Below are positions 34,905 through 43,170 of a DNA stretch of 64,000 nucleotides, one piece after another. The notes under the pieces are model-generated. The model was not told where the DNA came from and made no database searches. It saw nothing but the letters and a program-made list of their open reading frames with translations. Where the stretch lies: assembly GCA_041746105.1 (NCBI GenBank), contig JBGTHP010000017.1, forward strand, positions 186,001 through 250,000, read 5' to 3'. Origin of the DNA: JBFHRE01 sp041746105. Lineage in GTDB: Bacteria; Actinomycetota; Acidimicrobiia; Spongiisociales; ZC4RG35. The translations under genes and the position numbers were made by a program. Numbering within the stretch: position 1 is the stretch's first letter; each line of letters starts with the position of its first letter.

Positions 34905-35488
34905 TGGGGAAGGCCGCAAGAATCGCAGCGCTGGCCGTTGTCATCGGATCGGCAGTGCTGGCGGTGGCTTTCGCCACCCGATTCGGAAGCGACCCTGGAC
35001 TGAGCCCTTCGCCACTCATCGGCAAACAGGCTCCTGACCTGTCTCTCCCCATGCTCGACGGCGATGGGGAGGTTGCACTCGGCGATCTCGTCGACGAGGT
35101 GATAGTCGTCAACTTCTATGCCAGCTGGTGTATTCAATGCAGGAGCGAGCACGCTGCGCTGGTGGCCACGGCCGAGGCATACCTGCAATCGGACGTCCGC
35201 TTCCTGCAGATCTCCTACCAGGACGACCCCGACGACACTCGCCAGATGCTGGAGGAGCTAGGACGGAGCGCTGCGACCCTCTACTTGACCGATCCGGGAA
35301 GCCGTGCCGCAATCGCCTTTGGCCTGAGGGGTGTGCCAGAGACCTTCTTCATCGCACCCGGCGGCGAGGTGGTTGCCGCCATCAGGGGCGAATCGAACGC
35401 TCTCTTGCTCTCCGGAACGATCGAGGCAATCCGACGGGGCGAAAGACCAGGCTTCCAATCAGGTGGTGAGTTCCAGCCGGTCGAATAG
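34904..35488 (+). CDS. ccmG: Thiol:disulfide interchange protein CcmG/DsbE-like
   Basis: A 194-aa membrane-anchored thioredoxin-fold protein. A signal-anchor helix occupies residues about 6-25. The redox motif is YASWCIQCRSEH (Cys76, Cys79), with the cis-proline in LRGVPETFFI, as in CcmG/TlpA. It keeps CcmH reduced during cytochrome c maturation. It closes the ccm operon, which ends just 3 nt before the convergent response regulator gene. Confidence 0.88.
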   Translation: MGKAARIAALAVVIGSAVLAVAFATRFGSDPGLSPSPLIGKQAPDLSLPMLDGDGEVALGDLVDEVIVVNFYASWCIQCRSEHAALVATAEAYLQSDVRFLQISYQDDPDDTRQMLEELGRSAATLYLTDPGSRAAIAFGLRGVPETFFIAPGGEVVAAIRGESNALLLSGTIEAIRRGERPGFQSGGEFQPVE

Positions 35489-35491
35489 CCG

Positions 35492-35872
35492 TCAGGCTCG
35501 AGACTCGGGTCCTACCAACGCCTCGACAGCTTTCATCAGATCCTCTGGCCGGAAGGGTTTGGACACAAACGCCGCTGCTCCGAGTTCAAAGGCCATGTCC
35601 TCGTCGGTTCGATCGCCGTGTGCCGTCACCACCAGGACCGGCGTATCCCCAACTTTGTCTCTCTGCCCGCTGAGCCAGCGGAGGAAGTCCCAGCCGTCCA
35701 TTCCGGGAAGGCCGATGTCGAGCATGATCAGATCGAATTTTTCTGCTTCGACGGAAGCGACAGCCTCTTCCCCGGTCGCGGTCATGACAAATGTGTGATG
35801 CAAAGGCGCAATCGCCACTTCGATCAGCCGGCGGATCACCGCGAAATCCTCGACCAGGAGAATGTGAGCCAT
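35492..35872 (-). CDS. Single-domain response regulator
   Basis: A 126-aa receiver domain without an output domain. It starts ILLVEDFAVIRRLIEVAI. The phospho-acceptor aspartate is in LIMLDIGLPGMDGWDF, with the conserved threonine in VLVVTAHG and lysine in AFVSKPFRPEDL. It may act by protein-protein contact, possibly with one of the histidine kinases in the window, but nothing directly links them. TAACTT lies 8 nt before the ATG. Confidence 0.92.
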   Translation of the reverse strand: MAHILLVEDFAVIRRLIEVAIAPLHHTFVMTATGEEAVASVEAEKFDLIMLDIGLPGMDGWDFLRWLSGQRDKVGDTPVLVVTAHGDRTDEDMAFELGAAAFVSKPFRPEDLMKAVEALVGPESRA

Positions 35873-35911
35873 GCGTGTCCAAGTTAGTCGCTCCTCGAAC
35901 AGGCGGCAGAA

Positions 35912-37297
35912 TCAGCCGAGCAGTTCGATCGTGACGTCGGCCGGGGGTCTTCTTCTGAACACGGCGCCTCCCCCATCCATGAGAGCCTGATCAAAGAACG
36001 AATCGAGATATTCGTGAAGCAGGGGAACGATCACGTCGGAGTCGATCGGTCCTTTCAGCCCGAGCCGGTCGGCCACCGGGCTGAACAATGGTGTGATCAC
36101 GAAGTCGTTGTGGCCCGCGGTATCCATCCCTCCCCACACCACTGGCGCCGTCGAGCGTTCCACCAGACCTCGGAGCCTGGCGTCGTTGGGTGTATCTTGC
36201 CAGCCGTCCGAGCGAAGAAACATGGAGGGGATGATCATGGTCTCGGCCAGATTCCGGTCCGACACGGGCTCGACCCAGGCGTCGAGGCCGGCCACGGCCT
36301 TGCACCTATCGTCCCTGAGACAGACCGAAACCACGGCCCCACCACCGGTGGAATGCCCGAACAGGCCAATCCGAGTGAGATCGGTGTGCCCAGAAAGTTC
36401 GCCAAGGCCGCCATCCGTCAAAGTGTCGAGCACGAGCTCCAGATCCCCTGCGAAGACGTCGACCAGTTGCTCGCTGGCCGCCTTGTAGTCATCGGCGGAG
36501 ACAGATTCTTCGTCCGGAAGTGCGGCCGGATCGAACTCGACCACGTCACCGGAGTCGGATAGGCGAGTGGCGACGGCCCCGTACGTGTGGTCGACGGCGA
36601 TCACCAGATAACCCTCGCTTGCCAGCGTTTCGATCTGGTCGAGGGCCACGGTTCGGAATCCAGTCCATCCATGGGAATAGATGACGACCGGAAAACTGCC
36701 TGAAAGCGGGGAAGCGCCCTGCACGGCGTGGCCAGGAACGTCGGAAGCATGGGACAAAAAGAAACCGGGGAACCCCAGCCGCCGTGAGAGGGCGGGACCG
36801 ACGACGTCCCAGTCGGGGTTCCAGACCGAAGGCTCGATCTCTTCCATTGGAACCGCCGGGTACCAGATCTGCGCCATGATCCGCCGGGGGTCGCCCTCGG
36901 CGCCCCCGTACAACTCGGTGCGGATGGGGTCTGTGAGCACCAGCGATGTCGTGCCAATTGCGAACGGGCCGGTTGGCCTCGGCAATACCGGGACCGGCAA
37001 CGCCAGTGGGAGGCTCACAATGAGACTCAGTCCCACAACTCCCAGTAGACCCCTTCTGGCCCGGGGCCAGCCACGCACGTTCCGCCCCTGCCATCCAAAG
37101 TCGGTAATCGCCATGACCACCGCCACCATGTGCATGGGCAACAGCTGCCACCGAAACCCTTCGAAAATGAACTGAAACAGAAGCGCGAAAGCCAGAAGGA
37201 CTGAAATGAGCCCTTTTTTCAGACGGGTTCCTAAAACGACCGGTAGCCAAACCGCCGTCGCAATCACCCACAGTTCTACCCATTCGAAGGCGCGCAT
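35912..37297 (-). CDS. PAF-acetylhydrolase-like alpha/beta hydrolase with membrane N-terminus
   Basis: A 461-aa protein. Four or so hydrophobic helices occupy residues 8-105 (WVIATAVWLPVVL, LISVLLAFALLFQFIF, GLLGVVGLSLIVSLPLALPV). The remainder is a hydrolase domain like platelet-activating factor acetylhydrolase: FPVVIYSHGWTGFR, nucleophile elbow IGLFGHSTGGGAVVS, and a C-terminal GHNDFV region with the likely catalytic histidine. Substrate unknown; lipids or esters are likely. TAGCGT lies 9 nt upstream of the ATG. Confidence 0.82.
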   Translation of the reverse strand: MRAFEWVELWVIATAVWLPVVLGTRLKKGLISVLLAFALLFQFIFEGFRWQLLPMHMVAVVMAITDFGWQGRNVRGWPRARRGLLGVVGLSLIVSLPLALPVPVLPRPTGPFAIGTTSLVLTDPIRTELYGGAEGDPRRIMAQIWYPAVPMEEIEPSVWNPDWDVVGPALSRRLGFPGFFLSHASDVPGHAVQGASPLSGSFPVVIYSHGWTGFRTVALDQIETLASEGYLVIAVDHTYGAVATRLSDSGDVVEFDPAALPDEESVSADDYKAASEQLVDVFAGDLELVLDTLTDGGLGELSGHTDLTRIGLFGHSTGGGAVVSVCLRDDRCKAVAGLDAWVEPVSDRNLAETMIIPSMFLRSDGWQDTPNDARLRGLVERSTAPVVWGGMDTAGHNDFVITPLFSPVADRLGLKGPIDSDVIVPLLHEYLDSFFDQALMDGGGAVFRRRPPADVTIELLG

Positions 37298-37343
37298 GGC
37301 CGGGAGACGCTACCACCGGACTGATTGCTCGGACCGAACGGGC

Positions 37344-37946
37344 TCAGACTCCGGCGAGAAGATCCAGCTTCTCGCGGATGGAAGCCTCGTCGGCCAGCCC
37401 CGCCCAACCGTCGACGACGGTCCGATCAGAGGAGATGAGTACGGTCACCGGCTGATAGGGCACACCGTACGCCGCGAATATGACTTCCTCGGCATCCAGA
37501 CCCCAGAAGAAGTTCCCTGAGGGCAGCAACTCGGCCGCCCTTGCTGCAGTGGCTTCTGCACTGCCTTTCCAGGCCACCGCGACGAAGTCGACCTTGTCCG
37601 CGTAATCCTTGGAGATTTCATCGACGACGGGCAACTCCCGTCGACAGCTGCCTCACCACTCGGCCCAAAACACCAGATAGACCGGTTTGGCGCCATCGGA
37701 AAGTGTGTAACTCCCACCATCGCCAAGAGCCAATGTGAAGTCGGCGGCGGGCGGTCCATCCGCGACCGGAGCTTGCGTTGGCGCCGGTTCACTCGACGGG
37801 GTTTGCCCCTCCGAAGTCACGGGTGATTGGGTCGAGCCCGATTCGGGTGGCGGTGCGGCCTGCCCGGCGTCGGTCGACTGGATGGTTGCGCCACCGCAAG
37901 CGGCCAGCGCTACCGAGAGGGCGAAGAACACAACAAAACGACGCAT
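37344..37946 (-). CDS. TlpA-like lipoprotein with in-frame TGA at the redox cysteine (candidate selenoprotein)
   Basis: Reading through one TGA gives a 200-aa lipoprotein. The signal peptide ends LALAAC (Cys17), then a Pro/Thr/Ser-rich linker to about residue 62. The thioredoxin domain begins near ADFTLALG. The redox motif reads W-(TGA)-G-S-C-R-R-E-L-P, with TGA at 37655-37653 as codon 98 exactly where the first cysteine of WCGSCRRELP is expected. After the TGA the same frame continues with the rest of the fold, including the cis-proline region YGVPYQPVTVLIS. A perfect 7-bp hairpin follows the TGA. Either it is a selenoprotein (UxxC) or a single-base nonsense change or error in a cysteine codon; the intact reading frame, promoter and hairpin favour recoding. 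Confidence 0.75.
37625..37643 (-). promoter_or_regulatory. SECIS-like hairpin downstream of the in-frame TGA
   Basis: On the minus strand CGACGGG (37643-37637) and CCCGTCG (37631-37625) form a perfect 7-bp stem with the 5-nt loop AGTTG. The loop starts 17 nt after the TGA and has G in its second position followed by T, which fits the published description of bacterial SECIS elements (short stem-loop soon after the UGA, G among the first two loop bases). The overlap with conserved codons for RRELPVV means chance folding is possible. Confidence 0.6.
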
Positions 37947-37982
37947 GACCGGAATTGTACGGTTGGCCCGGTTCTAGCCCAA
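37947..37982 (-). promoter_or_regulatory. Promoter of the candidate selenoprotein gene
   Basis: On the minus strand TTGGGC (37982-37977), a 17-nt spacer and TACAAT (37959-37954) are followed by 7 nt and the ATG at 37946. The near-consensus elements and leaderless geometry indicate the gene is still transcribed from its own promoter, arguing against decay. Confidence 0.65.
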
Positions 37983-38010
37983 CCTCACCGATCACCAGTT
38001 TCGGATTTGT

Positions 38011-38445
38011 TCACACATCGTGACGAACACAACGGCCCACCATCGCAAAATGGACGCTGTCCGCCCGGAACCCGTGTTCTGACTGGATCCGGCGCAGAAG
38101 CGGCTCCACCTCCGCGATCGGGAGATCGACCGTGAGACCGCATTCCGCACACACCAGATGATGGTGAGGGTCCGATTCACGCAAATGAATCACTGCCGGA
38201 CCGTGACCAAGGTGGACGTGATATACCGAGCCCGCTTTCTCCAAAACCTCGATCGTTCGATAAACGGTCGACGGATCGATCTCGCGCCCTGCCACCCGGC
38301 TCGCCTCCACCCCGAGTCGTTCAATCGTCAGGTGATCATCGTGAAACTCTGCCAGCGCCTCGAGGATGGCCCGGCGCGGCCCGGTCAGCCTGAGACCGGC
38401 TTGGCGTACCTGGTCGATGAGGACTTTCGACTCGAGATGACTCAC
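38011..38445 (-). CDS. Fur-family metal-dependent regulator
   Basis: A 144-aa protein. The N-terminal winged helix is RLTGPRRAILEALAEFHDDHLTIERLG with DPSTVYRTIEVLEKAGSVYHV as recognition region. The dimerisation domain has the metal ligands in DPHHHLVCAECGLTVDLP. The C-terminal CxxC pair often found in Zur/Fur is absent; it ends GRCVRHDV. The metal (iron, zinc or peroxide sensing) cannot be told. The ATG overlaps the trpD stop by 4 nt, an odd partner that suggests accidental operon joining or co-regulation. Confidence 0.9.
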   Translation of the reverse strand: MSHLESKVLIDQVRQAGLRLTGPRRAILEALAEFHDDHLTIERLGVEASRVAGREIDPSTVYRTIEVLEKAGSVYHVHLGHGPAVIHLRESDPHHHLVCAECGLTVDLPIAEVEPLLRRIQSEHGFRADSVHFAMVGRCVRHDV

Positions 38446-39464
38446 TTGTCGCCGAGACGAGCGGAAAGCTCGGTGACGGCCCCCAATACCCTGGCGGCGG
38501 CGCCGGAATCGATCGACTCCTTCGCCACCTCGACCGCGTCGACGAAACCCACGGCCAACCCGGCGACCACTATCGCGGGTGCCGCGTTGATCAGAGTGGC
38601 GTGACGCCTTGGTCCATCCTCACCAGCAAGAACCGACCTGGTGATTGCAGCGTTGGTGGCGGCGTCGCCACCGATCAATTCGGCGAGGGGGCTGCGTGGC
38701 ACGCCGAAATCTTCCGGGGTGAACTCGGCGTGAGTCACCTCGCCTGCTCGCAGCCGGTAGACATAAGTAGGACCGGTCGTGGTCACCTCGTCGAGACCGT
38801 CCTCCCCGTGTACGACGAACGCGTACTCGGCCCCGAGATTCTGTAGAACCCCAATCATCCGTGCCGCCATCTTCGGGTCGGATACTCCGATCGCCTGGCG
38901 CTTGGCCCTTGCCGGGTTGGCCAATGGACCGAGAAAGTTGAAAACGGTAGGAATCCCGAGTTCTTTTCGGACAGGCCCGGCGTGGCGCATCGCAGGGTGG
39001 TAGAGCGGCGCAAAAAAGAAACCGAAGTTGGTTTCCTCGATCATTCGGACCGTGTCGTCAGGCACCAGGTCGATGCGAACCCCGAGCGCTTCGAGCACAT
39101 CTGCGGAACCTGATAGCGACGACGCCGACCTATTGCCATGTTTCGCCACCTTCGCACCGGCGCCGGCCGCGACCAGCGCCGCGGTTGTCGAGATGTTGAA
39201 CGTGTGGGAACGGTCACCCCCTGTGCCTGCGGTGTCAACCAGATCGCCGTCGACCTCCACCGTGACAGCCGCCTGGCGCATCGCCTCGACCAGGCCCGTC
39301 ATCTCCTCGACGCTCTCGCCTTTGATTCGCAGGGAGACGATGAAGGCCGAGATCTGGGAAGCCGTTGCCTCGCCCGCCATCACACAAGCCATCGCTTCGA
39401 AGGCTTGGGCCCGGGTCAGATCCTCACCCGAGGCGAGTGCCCCGAGAACATTTGGCCAATCCAT
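38442..39464 (-). CDS. trpD: Anthranilate phosphoribosyltransferase
   Basis: A 340-aa enzyme that attaches phosphoribose to anthranilate in tryptophan synthesis. The PRPP-binding GTGGDRSHTFNIST motif is at about residue 80, with KHGNRSASSLSGSADVLEALG and FFFAPLYHPAMRHAGPVRKELGIPTVFNFLGPLANPA downstream. It is alone; no other trp gene is in the window. ATG at 39464 has TACAAT (39477-39472) 7 nt upstream. Longer upstream starts lack homology. Confidence 0.95.
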   Translation of the reverse strand: MDWPNVLGALASGEDLTRAQAFEAMACVMAGEATASQISAFIVSLRIKGESVEEMTGLVEAMRQAAVTVEVDGDLVDTAGTGGDRSHTFNISTTAALVAAGAGAKVAKHGNRSASSLSGSADVLEALGVRIDLVPDDTVRMIEETNFGFFFAPLYHPAMRHAGPVRKELGIPTVFNFLGPLANPARAKRQAIGVSDPKMAARMIGVLQNLGAEYAFVVHGEDGLDEVTTTGPTYVYRLRAGEVTHAEFTPEDFGVPRSPLAELIGGDAATNAAITRSVLAGEDGPRRHATLINAAPAIVVAGLAVGFVDAVEVAKESIDSGAAARVLGAVTELSARLGDK

Positions 39465-39477
39465 GTGCCCGATTGTA
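39464..39477 (-). promoter_or_regulatory. -10 element of a leaderless trpD promoter
   Basis: TACAAT (39477-39472, minus strand) followed by 7 nt and the trpD ATG. It sits in the gap between the aquaporin stop and trpD, so trpD has its own start of transcription. Confidence 0.5.
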
Positions 39478-39486
39478 GGTATTCGC

Positions 39487-40137
39487 TTATTCGGTCTCGT
39501 TGCCACCGAACATGCGCCAGAACACCCAACCGATCGCACCACCGGCCACCGGAGCCACCAGATACACCCAGAGTTCTGCAAGGGTGCCGCCGACTACCGC
39601 CGGCCCAAACGACCGGGCCGGGTTCACCGAAGCACCCGAGAACGGGATCCCGGCGAAGTGAACGGCGGCAAGTGCGAACGAGATGACCATTCCAGCCACA
39701 GCCGGAGCCTTTTTCGTCGACGCCAGGATCACGAGGACGAACACCAGTGTGAGGGCGAATTCGGAGATGAAACCGACCCCGGCGCCGTTGTCTCCGAATG
39801 AGTTGGCGGTCAACGCAACCGATGCCCTATCGCTCATCAGGAGCACAACGCTGGACGCGAGGATGCCTCCGACGAACTGGGCGATGAGGTAGCCGGGTAC
39901 GTCGCTGGCCTTGGTTCGCTTGTCAAGCCACATCGCCAGAGTCACGGCCGGGTTGAAGTGACCGCCAGAGACGTGACCTACGGCATAGATCGCGGTCATG
40001 AGCCCGAGGCCGAACCCGAATGGGACCACGACCAGGATCGGCGCACCGGTTGCAAGGGCGCCCAGGATCGACATAGATCCGATCATGACCAGAATAAAAG
40101 TCCCGACCGCTTCGGCCAGGTACTTGTTGATGACCAC
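39487..40137 (-). CDS. Aquaporin (MIP family)
   Basis: A 216-aa channel with six transmembrane helices. Both NPA boxes are present: GGHFNPAVTLAMW (first half) and GASVNPARSFGPAVV (second half, with the selectivity arginine). The narrow-pore residues fit a water channel rather than a glycerol facilitator, as far as can be judged. The GTG at 40137 was chosen because AGGAGG lies 6 nt upstream; a longer form from 40212 would add a non-membrane leader. Confidence 0.92.
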   Translation of the reverse strand: MVINKYLAEAVGTFILVMIGSMSILGALATGAPILVVVPFGFGLGLMTAIYAVGHVSGGHFNPAVTLAMWLDKRTKASDVPGYLIAQFVGGILASSVVLLMSDRASVALTANSFGDNGAGVGFISEFALTLVFVLVILASTKKAPAVAGMVISFALAAVHFAGIPFSGASVNPARSFGPAVVGGTLAELWVYLVAPVAGGAIGWVFWRMFGGNETE

Positions 40138-40212
40138 GATGCTCCTCCTCGAGTTGTGTCCGAATGCCATCAGCGTAGGATCCAAGGCCCCAAACCCAGG
40201 GGTTTTCTTCAA

Positions 40213-40596
40213 ATGCTCGCCGCCGTCAGATGGATCGCCGTTTTGCTCGGAGTGGGCGCCGGGGGTCTCGCCACCACCCTCCTCTCGTTGCTGCTTTGGG
40301 CGGCGCTGGCGGCAGCGGGACTCGAAGACGCTCCATTGACTGCGCTCACGTTCGCGCTGCTCGCTGGTTTTGTCGCCTCAGGATGGGTGGCGGCGCGCTT
40401 CGCCGCCCATTCGCATCGGTTTCACGCCATGCTGGCCGGGCTCGGCCTGACCGGTCTGATAGTGGTCATTTCACGCCTAGGAGGCAGCCCGGCACCAACC
40501 CCCCAGATCCTGTTGATGGTGGCGATCGCACTCGTCCTGTCGGGTGTGACCGGACACCAGATCGGAAAACGGCGGTCGCGCCCTCCACTATCCTGA
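40213..40596 (+). CDS. Small membrane protein (TIGR04086-like)
   Basis: A 127-aa protein with four predicted transmembrane helices (WIAVLLGVGAGGLATTLLSLL, ALTFALLAGFVASGWVAARF, MLAGLGLTGLIVVISRL, ILLMVAIALVLSGVTGHQIG), ending in a basic tail. The pattern of paired helices with a conserved GxxASGWxAAR stretch resembles the TIGR04086 family of unknown function. It lies directly upstream of rnpB. Confidence 0.6.
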   Translation: MLAAVRWIAVLLGVGAGGLATTLLSLLLWAALAAAGLEDAPLTALTFALLAGFVASGWVAARFAAHSHRFHAMLAGLGLTGLIVVISRLGGSPAPTPQILLMVAIALVLSGVTGHQIGKRRSRPPLS

Positions 40597-40599
40597 AGG

Positions 40600-40958
<359 letters not shown>

Positions 40959-40960
40959 TT

Positions 40961-40996
40961 TCATGATGGAGGCCCCGATAGGGGCCTCCATCATGA
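40961..40996. terminator. Bidirectional hairpin between rnpB and a histidine kinase gene
   Basis: A perfect 16-bp stem (TCATGATGGAGGCCCC at 40961-40976 with its complement at 40981-40996) and the 4-nt loop GATA. No T-run follows on either side. It comes 3 nt after the rnpB P1 helix and contains the stop codon (40993-40991) of the convergent kinase gene, so it probably ends both transcripts. Confidence 0.8.
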
Positions 40997-42775
40997 TGTC
41001 AGTGGGAGCGAGACCACAAAAGTTGTACCCGAGTCCGTCGGCTTGAGTTCGACGGTGCCATCCATGAGATCGGCGAGCGTCCTGCTGACGGTCAGACCAA
41101 GACCGATCGACCCGGTCCGTCCGTCCCGTTCTGCTCCGGAGACGAAGCGATCAAACACCGACTTTCGGAGAGCCTCGGGGATTCCTCCACCGTTGTCGGT
41201 GACCTCCACCGTGCCCATCGCCCGATCGAGTCCGGCAGAGACGATGATGTCAGGGCCGCCGTGTCGATAAGCGTTCATGATCAGATTTCGAACGATCTGG
41301 CGCGTCCGGAGCGGATCGGCGCTGACAACTACAGCGTCAGATCCCAGGACCGAAACCGATGAAGCCACGTGACCCGGGAGGGCTGCAACCACCTCCTCGA
41401 CGAGACTGCCCAATTCCACGGCAGAAGGAATCACGGTGAAAAGGGCGTCGTCGGACCGGGCCGCGATCAAGAGGTCTTCGACCAGATCGGCCACCTCGAT
41501 GGCCTGACCTGCGGCCAGCGCCGTGAACTCGTCCATTTCTTCCGCTGTCAACACTGCGTGGCGATCTCGAATCACCGCGGCCATCCCAACCACTACCGAA
41601 AGCGGAGTTCGCAACTCGTGGCTGACTGACGCGATGAATGCGTCTTTGGCTCTGAGGCTCTCCTCCAGACGCTTCCTCGCCTCCTCCAACCGCCAATAGG
41701 AACCGATCATTGAAGCCACGACCCTGAGTGTCTCCCGTTCGAGGGCGGTCCAGTGCCGGGGGGCGGCGTCGCCGATCGCGACCGCCCCACTGAATCTGCC
41801 GTCGATCATGATCGGATAATCGAGTTCGGATTCGACAGGCAATTGATAATGCGACACGAACTCGAGTTCACCATCGCTCAACTCGGACAGGCTCTCAAAC
41901 GAGAACGGTTCGCCTTTTGAGAGCACGCCAAGGGCGCGCTGCCATTTCTTCCAGTGAGAAACCGTTGGCTGCCAGGGGATTCCGGAGTCCTGAAGCACGG
42001 AAGAGACCGAGACGGTCTCGAACCCAGGCCCTCCTTCGGCATCAGGAAGATGACGATCGACGAAGAGCCCCTGGCCGCCCATCGCTCTCCGGACGGCGGC
42101 AACGGCCACGGACAACGGGTCATCAACATCTGATTCCAATAACACGCGCGAACAATCCACGAGGGCTTGACGCAACTGGAGGCTCCTGTCCCTCTCCGCC
42201 AGCGCTTCGCGGGCGGTGGCGATGGCGGCATCTTTCGACCAACGGGCAGAGACGAGGTCGGCGAGCGAGCGGAGCAGTGCCACGTCGTCATCTGATCCGA
42301 TCGTTCGCACCGTGTGAGTTCCGAACAAAACGCTCCCCGCCCAAACATCCGAGAGAAAAATCGGAACTTCCACAAGCGAGCGGATCGCTGCCGGTGAACT
42401 CAAAACCAGACTCCGGTCGGGTTCGGGGAGCTCGGAGGGCTCTCTCATCTGATGGAGGCCACCAGCCTCGAGCACCGAGCGCGTATAAGGCACCTCGGCC
42501 CAGGAAACGATGCCGAGATGTTGGGGGTCGGCGACGTCTCGATCGACCCAAACCAGGCCTTCTGCACACAAACCCCGCTCGGGGTCTTCGAAATTTCGGT
42601 TGATACCGATCACATGCAGATCGGCGGCGTCGAGAAGGGAACGAAGTGGTTTCTCAAACTCGGTCAGTTCGCCCGTTGTGATGACCTTGGCGCACTCGGC
42701 CAAAGCCCGGGCGATACGCACCTGGCGCAGCAGCTCGTCCCCGGAGATTGAACTCATTCCGGAGTGCTCCATCAT
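40991..42775 (-). CDS. GAF-domain sensor histidine kinase
   Basis: A 594-aa cytoplasmic kinase with no transmembrane helix. Two GAF-like domains precede the catalytic core: about residues 15-175 (SLLDAADLHVIGINRNFEDPERG to VPIFLSDVWAGSVLFGTHT) and about 205-355 (CSRVLLESD to DYPIMIDGRFSGAVAIGD). The HisKA phospho-histidine is in IASVSHELRTPLSVVVG (near residue 380). The ATPase domain shows NLIMNAYRHGG, VTDNGGGIPEAL and GSIGLGLTVSRTLADLM. It probably senses a small molecule or light-like cue. No partner regulator is adjacent. The start could be the ATG at 42775, 42772 or 42757. Confidence 0.88.
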   Translation of the reverse strand: MMEHSGMSSISGDELLRQVRIARALAECAKVITTGELTEFEKPLRSLLDAADLHVIGINRNFEDPERGLCAEGLVWVDRDVADPQHLGIVSWAEVPYTRSVLEAGGLHQMREPSELPEPDRSLVLSSPAAIRSLVEVPIFLSDVWAGSVLFGTHTVRTIGSDDDVALLRSLADLVSARWSKDAAIATAREALAERDRSLQLRQALVDCSRVLLESDVDDPLSVAVAAVRRAMGGQGLFVDRHLPDAEGGPGFETVSVSSVLQDSGIPWQPTVSHWKKWQRALGVLSKGEPFSFESLSELSDGELEFVSHYQLPVESELDYPIMIDGRFSGAVAIGDAAPRHWTALERETLRVVASMIGSYWRLEEARKRLEESLRAKDAFIASVSHELRTPLSVVVGMAAVIRDRHAVLTAEEMDEFTALAAGQAIEVADLVEDLLIAARSDDALFTVIPSAVELGSLVEEVVAALPGHVASSVSVLGSDAVVVSADPLRTRQIVRNLIMNAYRHGGPDIIVSAGLDRAMGTVEVTDNGGGIPEALRKSVFDRFVSGAERDGRTGSIGLGLTVSRTLADLMDGTVELKPTDSGTTFVVSLPLTS

Positions 42776-43170
42776 GGAGACATCGGTCTAGCCGGCGACG
42801 GCCTTGAGGGCGGCGGCTTGCGCCTTCATCGCTTCGAGTCCCGATCGCTCTTCTCTCTCAGCCTTCGCTCCTCGCGCTCGGCCGATTCACGTGCCTCCCG
42901 GCTGGCACGTTCTGCGGACTCGCGAAGCTCACGAGAGGCCCTGTCAGCCAAACGTGCTTCCTCGTGACGAGCGTGCTCAGACAGTCGCTCTTTTTCGCGT
43001 CGCGCTCGGTCGTCCTCGGCACTCGCTGGTTCGTTCATCGCATCCGTTCTATCGGTCGTCATCAGCCTACGACCTGGGAGGCTCCATCTGTAATACAACG
43101 GCTATCCGATGCCGGATTTGGCCAGGCCTCCGAGGCCGGTCCTGATAGCCTTCAAACACGGGAGGATCAG
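42776..43170. other. Intergenic stretch with one small probable gene
   Basis: Between the kinase start and the lipoprotein start only a 70-codon minus-strand gene is supported. A 13-codon frame (ATG at 42829, ending at TAG 42788-42790) overlaps its stop as ATGA and encodes MKAQAAALKAVAG; this could be a frameshifted tail. The part at 43052-43170 holds the promoters for both neighbouring genes. Confidence 0.35.
42826..43038 (-). CDS. Small highly charged helical protein
   Basis: A 70-aa protein composed almost wholly of Glu, Arg, Ala and Ser in heptad-like repeats (RASRELRESAERASREARESAE), predicted to form a single alpha helix or coiled coil. Not recognised. TAGAAC (43051-43046 on the minus strand) lies 7 nt before the ATG at 43038, matching the leaderless pattern; longer starts at 43062 or 43098 are possible. 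The function is unknown. Confidence 0.5.
   Translation of the reverse strand: MNEPASAEDDRARREKERLSEHARHEEARLADRASRELRESAERASREARESAEREERRLREKSDRDSKR

Noticed and set aside
37344..37634. Treating the downstream half of the TGA gene as an independent 96-aa gene
   Set aside because: It would begin with a TTG inside the thioredoxin motif, lacks the N-terminal strand of the fold and has no Shine-Dalgarno; it is clearly the continuation of the upstream frame.
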